A stretch of DNA of 47,700 bases from Chloromonas sp. AAM2 (taxonomy: Eukaryota > Chlorophyta > Chlorophyceae > Chlamydomonadales > Chlamydomonadaceae): contig QAXH01002413.1 of the NCBI GenBank assembly GCA_004335635.1, positions 1-47,700 on the forward strand, written 5' to 3'. Positions 13,801 to 25,600 of this stretch are shown here, in pieces. Numbering within the stretch: the first letter of the stretch is position 1; every line of letters begins with the position of its first letter. The notes beneath the pieces were generated by a model. That model saw nothing but the letters and a program-made list of their open reading frames with translations. It was not told the DNA's origin and made no database searches. The translations under genes were made by a program, and so were the position numbers.

Positions 13801-16612
13801 TGGTGACGGTTGCCTGTGAGCGCATGGCTGTACTGGCTGCAGACGGTGTGTGGGAGCGCAGCGGCAGATCCGCCCAGAATGCACGAGGCACAGTGAGCCG
13901 GGCCATGCCCTGTGACGGTGGCCCTTGGCAAGGCGGGTAACTCGTGCGGGCCATCACTGGCACAAGCGTGCCTGCAGGGTCGTCATCTGTCTCAGATGCT
14001 GTTGCTGCATACAGCGAGCGTGACATGCCCTTCCCTCCCCCATTGGGCCCGGCGCCGTCATCCAGCAGCTGCCGGGCCCGATCCAGGCTCTGATCCCCGG
14101 GGTTCCGTGTGAGATTCGGAAACAGCCGCAGCTTGGAGCTCGTGGTTAGGCTGGCCACCACGGCTTTGACCTTCAGAAGGCTCAACAGAATGCCGGAGGA
14201 TGTGCGGGGTGGTGGCCCACTTCTCCTACTGCTATCAATTGCGTCTGTAGCCGCGGCAGCTGGATTAGACACGTCTGATGTGCGGGTGGTGCGGGTGCAG
14301 CCTGCGCTGTCAGCTGCACCGGCACCACTGCTAGGATGCCCAGAGCCAAGGCCCGCACGTGCTGCGTCCTCGGCTCCATCCAGCTCCTGAACAGGCGCCA
14401 GGGAGGAGGGCTTGTGGCGAATGCTGCCCAGCCGGTGCGCAGTGCTTGCTGTGCCCCGCCCTGTACCCATGAACTGAGCCGCTTGCGCCACCTGGTGCAT
14501 GGCCAGGCGGCGGCTTGCGGCGGTGCTGCTGAGCGCCACCGCTACCCTCTGTTGGCCACAGCCCGGCACTCTCCACAACCCGTTGCCTGATGTGCAGGCA
14601 CTCGCTACACAGCTTGCACCTTCGCAGTCAGTGACTCCACTCCCGGTTTCCAGCACGCCCTGTGACGTTTCTCCACTTCTAATTGAGTCTGTGCTCTGTG
14701 TGAGTAGGATGCTCCGGCTGAGGTTGCACCCTGCGGGCCCATTGCAGTCCGGTGCCTCTGTTGGGCTGGGCTCGCTTGAAGGCGCCGTCGACACCCAACG
14801 AGACTGGGACCCATCGGACGGACCTCTAGCGACTGCCAGCATGTGAGGCGGTGGCATGGTTGCAAACGGTGATATGGCGGGTGCAGGAGCTCTAGCGGCA
14901 CGAAATGGCTTGGTTATACAACCCTCGCATGCCGCTTGCTGCACAGGCGGCCAAGGCAACGTTGGGATGGCCAGAGCATCATCCTGTTGCGGACTGAGGG
15001 CATCGCCATTAGCCAACGTAGTGCCTTCAGAGGAAGCAACGGTGCCAGGAAGCTGCAACGTGTGTGCAGCTGCAGGCAGGTTGTGCTCAGCATCGGACGG
15101 TTGGATCATTGGGCACGAGCGGTTTGCCGGGGAGCATGGCACAAACAGTGTCCGGCCTGTCGCCACCATCTGTTGCGTCTGGTATTCAACAATGGAGGGT
15201 GAAGCTTTGCTGCAACGGGCGTCCCAGCCACTGCTTGTGGCTGGCAGGGAAGCAATGCACGCCGAGCTGGTCCTTGGCAAAGCATCCTGGCTAGAGTCAG
15301 GTCTGCTGCTGGCATGGTCCTCAGCCGCAGACCACTCAGGGCAATGGGCCACAGCCTGCAAACCAATACCTGATTTTGGCCCTTGGCTATTGCAGTTGTC
15401 TTTGTCGCGCTCCCTGCCGTGGCCCAGGACGACTGCAGCAGAACCCAACGCATCAGGAGTGGTCAAACCACCACTCAAGGTTGAGCTTGTGCCTGCAATT
15501 ATCTCGCCCGCTGGGAGCTCCGCGACTGGCAGCCCTGCAGCAAGGGCCTGCTGTGGACCAGTTGATGTCACCGCCTGTGCCTGATTGCTTGCCAGCTCAG
15601 AGCAGCGCACGTTCATTGCAGAACTCATAAAGAGCGCCTGGCTACTGCCACTATCACCCACATCAGCCCGCTGCGTGGACGTGCATGAAAAGGACAAGGA
15701 TGGCACCTCGAGCCCTTTCTCACAACTGGTGAGACTTTCACTGACAGCGTGTGTAATCACTAGCTGTTGCTGCTGCCCAGCACTTGTCTGCGGGCCCTCA
15801 ACACCACTGCTTCTGCTGGCACAGCTGCCAGTGTGGCCTGGCGTCCGGCTTTGGTGCGCCTGTGTGTGGCATGCAACAAAAGCAAGCAGCGACTGGTACA
15901 TGATGCAGGGAAATGAACGTGCATGCCACATGAGATCACAATTGCTGCAACAAGCCTGTAAAACGAATGAAGCTCACATGCCAACGTTTGGACTCCATGT
16001 GCAGGACAACAAGACAAAAGCCGCGTAGTGGCAATAATGCATAATGCAGATCTATCGCCATCCAGATGATGATCATCGTCAAATGGCAGACACGTGCTTC
16101 CTGCATATGATTGCTCCTCGCACCTGCATGGGTTCCTCAACCACTATACTGGTCCATGCTGCACTGTCTGTGCTCTGCTGGCACCACGAGCCTTGGTCCG
16201 ACGAGCCAGACACGTAGTAGCACGAGGTGACGGGCGTGTGGTACAAGCGGGAGACAGGGGACGGCTCGCTGGCCAGGTTGAAGGTCGTTTCATTGACTGC
16301 AGGCGGGCCAGCTAGAGCAACGGCACTGGTTGGCCAGGCGTTCCTGTATGGGAAGTGGGGCTGTGCACTTGGACGTGGGCTTGGGCGGCGCGGACGGCTG
16401 GGGCGAGAAGCGCTCTGATGCACTTGGGGGGCCAGACGGCTGGAACTGTCTCCGCTGGTGTGGGACCCCCCGCTTGCGGAGGCGGCATTCACACCTTGTG
16501 CTCCAGGTGATACAGGGGCCAATGTGTCGGCAGATGTGTGTGCCAATCTACTGCTTGAAATCTGACCACTGCCACCGGACACAGAGCTTCCAGGCGGTGT
16601 GTGTGAGCGAGC
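10886..16612 (-). other. Low-complexity cytoplasmic tail of the receptor kinase
   Basis: From the end of the kinase core in exon 16124-16757, three more exons (13023-15859, 11397-12723, 10886-11107) continue in phase to a TAG stop after PCGKMFK. They code about 1,600 residues rich in Ser, Ala, Gly, Pro and Gln, with no domain I recognise. The exon 13023-15859 is 2,837 nt, far longer than any other in the window. Long open frames on the opposite strand here are shadows caused by the composition. Confidence 0.82.
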
Positions 16613-19600
16613 AAGGCCGCTCCGCAGTGCCGACAAGGTGGTCACAATGGCATCAAAGCGAGGCCGCTTGGTGAGGCTGGTGGACAGGCATGAACGCATG
16701 AGACGACTGTACTCGGCTGGGATGGTGGGGGACAGACGCGGAAACGTTGGGTGGTACCTGCAGACAAGGACGCAGGCACACGTGCAGGATGATCACTGTA
16801 CATCCAGCCAGGATTCATGTTCAGACACCAGCACATGTGGATGGTACGCATTCATGTCCAACAACACACACTCCAGGAGGGGGCGTGCGAAGTCAAACTG
16901 CAGACTGCAGTCGCCAATTGCGTCTCGGTTGTCCAGAAGATCAGTTGTCACAGACTGATGCAACTGACAACGTGATGCAGCCTCTGCATGTTTTCGCTGT
17001 CTGTTGTACGCCTGTGTGTCGAAGCACACTTACTTGAGACTGTAGCCAGGTCCGTCCTGCTGTCTCTGCTTTATCCAGGCAGCACGTCCACTAGCCAGCT
17101 CCCAACAGATGACGCCAAAACTGCAGGCAGACATGACACGGCGCTCTGCAGTCGCGGTGGACCTGTTGCTTGCATGTGCAGAGTTCACCCAGATTTGATG
17201 GAGGGCAGCCAGGTGATGGGCTCAGCTTGAAGCACTGGTTCGTGCCTGCCTCACATGCACTGCCTGCCTGGCGTCTCACCTAAACACGTCTGCTGCTGTG
17301 GTGACGCGCCCCGCATTCTGCACCTCGGGTGCCAGGTAGAAGGGTGTGCCGACCTTCAGATTGCTCACGTGGGACTGCTGATCATCCATGATGATGGAGA
17401 GACCAAAGTCCGCCACCTGAAGGAAAGCAAACACAGAGCATGACCTGGCACACTTGCGGCAGGGTCATGGCTCAGATGGGATGGTGGCGCCTTCTGATGA
17501 CCAGATGTTCAGGTACTTCAGATTCTCGGACGGCAAGGTGGGATAGGGCAGTTTAGATGACGATGTGCTTAGACCCCTCACATGAACAGATGTGTGCATC
17601 ATCTGAATGCAAGTCTCCACATTTCCCCTAAACGTGCACCGCGGCCACATCCGGTGGCCTGGACTGGGTTCACAGTTCACAAACGCACCACAGCACAAAC
17701 GATGTGGGAATATCAACATTGCGATGCCAGCTGATGCGATACGCTCTGTTGCAGGGCCATGCAACACTGTCAGAGCTCCACAGCGAACTTGGCAATACCG
17801 TGCTAGACAATTTGACCGTGCTGTTGCCTAATCGTGAGTTTGAGGAGGGGGACCTGAAGGTTGTGGCCAAGCAGCTGCAACAAAGGACCCGGATCACCAA
17901 GCCCGGGGCTGCGGTTCCAGTGGGAACAGTGGACCAGGCAACGCGACGGCCGTTTTGAGTTTGTGCACTGTGCACCAGACCCGGCCACCGAAGATGTTGT
18001 CGTGGTGCACATCCAGAGCAAACGTTGGGGTTTCGATTCTGATGATTCGCTCAACACCAACAGCCTCGGCACAGGCTCAGAAGGGGACCAGTTAAAAACG
18101 CATGCAGCGTCCCGAAAACTGGGTCGTGAATGTGCACCAAATTTTCCTGTACATGTCAGACCACCCGCTGCCTATGACGCGTCCTGCAGGGCCGCTGGCG
18201 GGTGTGCTCAAATCTTGAGCCACTAATCTGAGCAAAGCCTGGACAGTTGGATATCTGACCGGGTGATCCCATATCTGATGGCCTTATCTGCATGCAACCT
18301 GGTCGGCTGATGTATGGCATCAGATCGGTAATGTAAGTCGCCACCAAGTGTTGCTTCACTCTCTTTAGCAAACTTGTGTGCTGCGCTCGGAGACGTCCCA
18401 CGTGCTGCCGACTTTTGACCTGCCGCTGTGCTCCTTTCAACGAGCTGTTGAATGAACCCTTCAGTGCCCCCATCAAAGGCATGTTTAGTGAGGCATGCCT
18501 CCTGAGGCGACGTTTTGGCGCCGGAATGCTTGCTAACAATACCACCTACCTTTGCCTTGTACATGGTAGATGCAGATGTGTGCCCAAGGTGGTCCTGACC
18601 GGATGCTGTGGGCAATTCTTGGCTGGGTTCGGGACTGGGTCCAGCATGGCTGGATGTGGTGCCACGGCTCGACAGAAGCACGTTCTCAGGCTTCAGGTCC
18701 TACAACAAAAAGTGGTGACATGATACAGGTCATGTCTCGACCCATAGGACGAATCAGGCATTGTCGCATACATGAGCAGCATATACAAGCAAGGAGTTGG
18801 CTGTGCGTTGCGGGCCAAAGTTGAAAGTTGGCGTCTTGTCTTGCATGTAACAAGTGGTCCACTAGTGAACTTGGAGGACAAGGTGCAGGGGTGTAGAATC
18901 GCATGGATTTGGTGCATGAGTTGGGTGCTCACCCCGTGGATAATGTTCTTGCTGTGCAGGTGGGCCATTGCTTGGGCTATGTCCAGAGCCAGGGAGAGAG
19001 CGTACTTCTGCAAACGCCAAAGATCATTGCATATAGGCATCATACACAACCCACGGCATTATCTGCTGTAGCTCTAGACTCAAAGATGTTGTTGTAAAAC
19101 CCCATGCCCAACAAAGCAGTTTGCCAATGCTCGTGCAAGGTGGAAGCAAAAACTCGGCCTGCAGATACTTGCATACACTGCCAGTAGGCACTTAGAGTTG
19201 CGAGTGCCTGGCAACCACCCAGCTACAACTAGCCTACGCATGTGCTGGGCAGCTTTGCTGACCCACCTGCACAACCAGCTGAAACCGTTGGATAAGAAGT
19301 TGTTGATAATGGACGCTAAAAGTTCAGCGAATGGATGAGGCCTTTTCATGCACTGTCCTTCACATATTTCACAAGGAATGTCTGGAACCTCTGCCTACAA
19401 GTGCCCATCCAACTGAGCGAAACTGCCCTGTAACATCACTTACCATGTTGATCACTGGCCATTTGTCAGTGGCGGCATTTGCATCCTCGCCTGCGCCAGG
19501 GTTGACTGCATTACCCGTGGCGGTCCAGGGGTGTGGGCCTCCTTCCACCCAGTTGCCTGCCTCACCCTGGCCCGAGGACCGGGGCGCAAGAAGGCCGTCC

Positions 19601-22600
19601 TCCAAGGCCTTGCGCAGACTGCCACCGTCACAGTACTCTGTGGCCAAGAGGAATTACATGCATACATGAGACGCAGGCCAGAACGAATCATATGCTCACA
19701 GGATGAGACGCAGGCCTTTACGAGTCAAGTTTGCCAAGAGAATCGTATCGCATTTTCAGTCACAGGCTAGGTGGAATGTTTTGCCACACCGATAGCAAGT
19801 ACATGGACAAGTACATGGACAGTTGAGCAGACCCCTGACATTGCGTGATATCGTTTTTTCTGAATTTTGGTCAGAACCCCTGGTATGAGCAAACTTTGAG
19901 CAGCATGGGGCATCAACCGCAAGGCGATCATACTACAGCAAGGACCTGCTAGCTCAGTGCAAGCGTCAGGTATGCCAGGATACAGGAGCCTTGTCATGGG
20001 TCTGCACAGGGCCTTACGTGTTGATGTTGATATCTGACCAGTACCGCCATCATCTGACTAATACCTGAATATGAAGTGACCCAGTGGGCTTACCTTGGAT
20101 GATGTACAACCGCCACTCATGGGCATCCTTTGCGACCTGAGCAACCCTGCGTGGCAGCAGGCACGCCAAAGAAGGCTATGGTCAGAAAATGAAGAAAACA
20201 ATCATACTTTGAACAACCTCGATTAGTTGGCAGCTGCGAACCCACGGACAGTGCAACCTTTGCTGGAACAGGACTCAAATCACCCTTTACACAGCCGTCT
20301 GCAACTTAAACAGACCCTCCAGACCATAACCACCTTCCTGCGGCCAACTCCAATGCCTGCCCTGCAGAATCTTGCTCCTCTGCTACCCTCTTACCACAAC
20401 ATGACTGCTCCCCCCCCATCTCAATCCTCACTCACTGTAGTCTATTGTTTGCAGCTGTGCCGTGTGTGGCCAGACTCAGCGGCTGCAGATCATACGCATA
20501 CGTGGCCACCACATGTGGGTGGCATATGGACCTGGACAGTGCAGCCTCTTTGAGCGCCATCTGCCGGCGCTGTGTGCTGAACACTAAACTCTTGACCGCC
20601 ACGGGCAGGCCCTGCCAGTTACCATGGTACACGGTGGAGAAGGCTCCGGACCCCAATACATCGCCAATGACTAGAGAGTCATCGCGTACGCTGCCGGCAA
20701 CCTTTGCACTCATGCCATGGAGCTCCTGAACAGTTGTACGAGGGCATGGGGAGTTCGTGAGGAAGGTTTCAAGGAATGCATGGCAGCAGCATCACAAGCT
20801 CGTGCAGGTTGGCAAGAGATGGCATGCACACAATGTAGGGCCCTGTTAAGGATGGAGGTGGAAGCTCTGGCCGCAGAACAGCCGGTTGAGCAGCATGCTT
20901 GAAAAGCATGTGGATTCTGGGTAGTTTTCCAGCCTTGCACCCTTGCATAAGCGCTTACCTGAAGCATGAGCTGTTCCGGTTCCTGATGCAGTGCACTGCC
21001 GGTCGCCATCGACACCTACGAAGCACAAATTGACCATTAGCTTCACATAGGCACGCATGGACCTTGTGAAATGAGTTCACCACCATAACTCTATGAGCTC
21101 AATGTGACAAAAAAACGCGAATTACTGTACTAGCAGATGACTGGCTGGAGTCGCACAACAACGGCATCAGTAGCCAGCCTTTCCCAAGGTGTTGCATTGA
21201 ACAGCAAACAAGCTCAAGCAATGGCTGTGGCGCTGGCAGTAATCAACCAGCAACCCACATCATCCCACGATGCACACCTCAAGTGCCTTGAGGCCGCGTG
21301 CCATGTTGTGCGCCAACGTGGTCTCTGTCCCGGCAGTGGGGCTACTAAGTTGCGCCCCAGCAGCCAGGTCATGCGTCGCCTGGGCTGCGTGCGCTGCTCC
21401 CACGGCCACCACATTGACAGGGGAACCAGTGCCTGTGGCTGCCGGGCTACCAGTGCTTGGAGTGGCTCTCACAGCGCCAGGGCTAGCTGGTGCATTGGTA
21501 GGGGAACGTAGCTGAGGGGTGTAGTCGGGGATTGGTGGCGGCCCAGGCTGCGCGTGCCCAAGTAATCTACACAGAATTCCGGTACCCTACACGCAACAGA
21601 GGACGATGGCGGCAGAGGTGTCAATTTGCAAGCACCCACAGTCACCTACCCCAGACACACTGATTTTCGGTTCAGATGTCATGCTTGGATCGTCAGCAGT
21701 AAGAATTGGGTCATCAGACTGACTACTGAGGGCAGCCCTAGTTGCATCGCACATGGCAGCCATAATCACTGGTATGCACCATTCACCGCTTGTGGCCTGT
21801 CCATTCCGCTCCGATGATGTCACCGCTTTTCCTGCTGACGTGTTGATGACATTTGGCATACAACATTTCACATTGCTCGAGTTTACTTTGATCATGGTGT
21901 GGATGAATTTGCTAACGGGCTGCTTCTGGAAGGTGTCCCGTGGGTTGTGACTGCCACAACGGCCACCAACCCTGCAGACTCGGTGGTATTCCCCTTGGCT
22001 AGTGTGCGGAAGTGCTAGTGTTGTGCGCTTCACCTAATAAACTACTTCACACACTTATAAATTCTCGACAGCAGGTCAGGTTGTAATACTCTGTGCGCAT
22101 TCATGGCAAGAGAAAATCACGGAGGCAACACGACCAAGGTGCAGAGTTGGATGATCCAGGCCGGATTTTGCACATAGAGTGCCAAGCCTGACTTTTCTAC
22201 ATACCTGCGGCAAAGGGTCTGCCCCATCTCTTGTCGTGAGCAGTGGTAGACGTCCGTGTGCCTGTGTCTGCTGGCCCGTGTTTGATCCTGAGTGATGAGG
22301 TGCTGATGACGACGTACTGGGGTTGGACGTTGGTCGGGTTGCCATGTTACTTTGTGTGGAAATGCTGCCAGTTGAATGCCCCCACTGCAACGAGTTGGTG
22401 TCCTTTGCGCCGGCCGTGCTGTCCCTCCGCTGGGTTGAAGCAAAGGCGTCCCGAAGCCAAACGAGCAAAGGCATGCTGGTCCTTACTGGGTTAAGCACGA
22501 CCTGGACAGCCCCCTTGGCCGCACCCAGATCAGGGCTATGAGGACCATGCCGCTGAGCGGGCTGCTCCAGATCCGCAACGTACAAATGAACATCATCAGC

Positions 22601-25600
22601 TATGGCCGTTCCATCAGCGGTTGGTGGGGCCGGCGTTCCATCGTCAAGAGGGTCCCTTGCAGTCGGCTCAGGACCCGCTAAATTACTTTGGCTGCCATCC
22701 TTCTTGTCACCAGCTGCTGCTGCTGCTGCTGCTGCTGCCAATGCAGCTCGCTTTGGACAATATTTTCGCACCACGAGCATGGCCAGCACAGCAATGCTGA
22801 TTGCACCGACGACTGCCACCGGCACGGCCACTGCAATGGCTTTAGTGTTGCTGCTCGTGTGGTTTTCGTCGCTGTTGGTACTGCCTGCACCATTCGCAAT
22901 TCCTGCTGGAGCCTGGAACGGCGCAGGACGTGGGATCCAATCTGCCGGAGACGGAGACAGAGCTGATGAGTCGCTGCTGCCAGAGTCATTTCCAGAGCCA
23001 GAGTGAGGTGGTGGTGGAGGTTGCGACGTGAAGCGACGGCCGCCAGCAGGGGATGGCGAGGTTGGAAGAGGTGGCAGCAGATCTGGTCGCGAGGTGCTCC
23101 TATCAACAAGCAGCAGAACATTGTTCCCCTGTGCAGACACGACTCGAAAATACGTGATGTAGGCACTGCTGGTTGTCAGAGACGCGAGCTGTAGCTGCTG
23201 CGTGCTGACTGAGACGTTCTGAAGACTAGTACAGACTCGTATCCACCATGGATTCATCATCGCTGCGGTGACACGTGCTGCCACTGCCATCATGGTGGCC
23301 GGGTCCATGGGAATAACTGCTGCGAGGGCGGCGAGATCAAACGCTGGAGGAGCAGGGGCAAGCGGGGTGCCAGGAGGAGCAGGGGGCGGCTTGGCTTGGA
23401 GTACATCCAGGGCACGCAGCGCCACACAAGTCCCCAGGAGCTCAAACTCCTCTGCGCTGATCACAACAGTGGCACGTTGTAGCTCGGCTTGCAATGCAAA
23501 CAAGTCCCTGCAAGAGATGCAGCAAGGCAACCGTGTGCACTGGTCGATGTTCGATAAGAAATATGCGTTGAACACAAGCTGCGGCATATGTATGTGTGGG
23601 CGCATGAGCACTGCATGGACATTGACAACGGCTTTGAGCCAAGATGCAATACCACGTACCTGTTCATGCTCAATGACCACATGAGACTTTCCAGGGACCA
23701 CGACACTGATGAGTTCACATTCAAGTCAAACTTCTGGATGGCTCCACAGTTTACCAGGATGAGGTCCTGCAGTGATCAGGAGCAAAGGAAACACGTGGCA
23801 AATGATCCACAGACAAATTGCTGATGGATGGAAGCACGACGTTCAAACGCCATGATCTGTTGAGCCCCAGCCTTTTCATGACGTTTGCAGGTAATCAACT
23901 GTAACCTGGCAAAAAAGACAGTGCACTGTCTTGAAAGGACAGGTCTTGAAAGGACCTGTACTCAACTCAGGTCACCCAGAAGTACACGGCATTGGTCGCT
24001 AAAGTGCGCTGCAGTGTCAGGGAAGGCAGACTGAACTGTCCTTGGCGTTTGAATGGCATGAGCAGGCTGTGAGGTGGCAAGGCGCCAGCTCAATCCACCC
24101 AGGCTAGTGAGGGATCCATTGCCCTTGCGTGTCATGACACATGGTGCATTAAGGGGTGGAAGAGCTGCAATGCTAAGCAACCTGTCCTTGCTTCGATCAC
24201 TAGGAAAACCTGTAGCACGGATTGCTTGTCCCGTTAGAGACAAGGATCATTGCAACGGCGACCAACGGAAAAGTGTCTCGGGACTTCTCCCGAAAGATGT
24301 CTATGGACGTCTGAAGCTCCTCCTCTCTTCAAACAATAGCTTACAGTGCGGTGTTTACTGATCCAAGGGACAGGTCAGAGGCAAGCTCTGCGACTCTTCA
24401 GCTGTCGCATGCACAGTTGTCCGGACCCGATATGAATCCGGGACCGGGCTCCAGAGGGCACTGCATGCAAGGGCTGAGCGTCTTCCTGGCTTAATCAGCC
24501 TGTTTGTATAAACCCAGTTTGTATAAACCCACTCTCAGCATACTGCCAGTAAAATAAGCGCTACTGCCCATACCAGAACATCCTTGCAACCGGAGCAGCT
24601 CGTGCTTCCGCTGTCATTGTGTACATGATTTGTATGTAAGGTCGCTGGGCCGTTTGAAAAAGGCCCGCTCACAAGTAGAGCCGGTAACTGTCATGAGAAT
24701 TTGCCAGAAGGCAGCAGGCAGGCGTCGCGTAATATGAGACCATGTGGCAAATGCAAACCCAGCAGCACAGCCAGAGCCTCGTTGCATGAATGGAACGAAG
24801 GTATGCAAGTGCATCTGTGCGTACCTGCTAAGCTGATTTAAGCAATCCTTGCTGAGCCAAACAGGCTGAGCAGCAGACATCTAATTTTCAGTCTCAAGCG
24901 CTTACCTTCAGGAGCAGGAGTGCCCCTGGGTCCAGTGAGATGTAGTCCACGCCACCGGAGAAATCCAGCATGATGGGCATCGGCTGGAAGGGACTGCCCA
25001 TCACCGTCAGCTGCAGGGGCAGATAGTCAGTTGTTTGGATCACAGATGCGGCTCCTGAACTATTGACGCAGGTAGCATGTTGTTTTCACGAGCATTTGAT
25101 ACTGTGCTGTACATTCTCCAGATGTGAAGTCCTTGTGTTCTTGTCAAACGGGTTGGCAACTGCGTTCGTAGCAGCTCAACTGACCAGTGCATAGTTGTCT
25201 ATGGGCAAGGCTACAAAGACAACCCTGCCACTACACTTGCCCGTGTGCTTAGTGGCAATGCCTTCTCGGGCCATGTACTCCTGCGACCAAACATGCATCA
25301 AGCGAAAAATCGTTGCGTTTCTGCCTCTTTGCCCTGTCGCTTCTCATCCTGCGGTGCTTCCTCCTGCAGTGCTTGCTGTGCTGTTCATCTTGCCTCGTGC
25401 TCAGGCACTCGCAGCCTCGGCCCTAGTCTCACGTCTCTGGTGGTCTTGCACTCTGTTGGTCAAACCTCATGTGCGCTACCAGTCCTGAACCAAACTTATG
25501 CTCAGCCTCTTTGACAGGCCTCTTGCAACTGCATTCTAGCCGAGACGCACCTGTTCAGCGTGATATTTTGTGTGAGAAGTATTACAGGCCTGGTGCTGGC

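Larger units (their letters stand above)
16613..20725 (-). other. TKL-type protein kinase domain of the receptor
   Basis: Eight exons carry a complete kinase core: glycine loop VLGSGAFSTVYHG, ATP-binding lysine in LPVAVKSL, helix C glutamate in ALKEAALSR, hinge YIIQEYCDGGSL, catalytic loop HGDLKPENVLL, DFGLS, GTPFYLAPE, DVFSFGVICWEL and the late RPRF. All ATP- and metal-binding residues are present, so I expect activity. Arginine of the usual HRD is glycine here; an intron falls exactly between HG and DLKPEN. There are two insertions: about 45 residues rich in Gly/Pro/Asn after SLRKALEDG, and about 35 rich in Ser/Thr/Pro between NVLL and DFG. Sequence style is Raf/MLK-like, so Ser/Thr specificity is more likely than Tyr, but this is inference. 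Confidence 0.93.

Noticed and set aside
11307..15931. Two long minus-strand open frames (482 and 970 residues) as separate genes
   Set aside because: Both have splice acceptors at their 5' side and donors at their 3' side in matching phase with each other and with the kinase exons, so they fit as exons of the receptor kinase.
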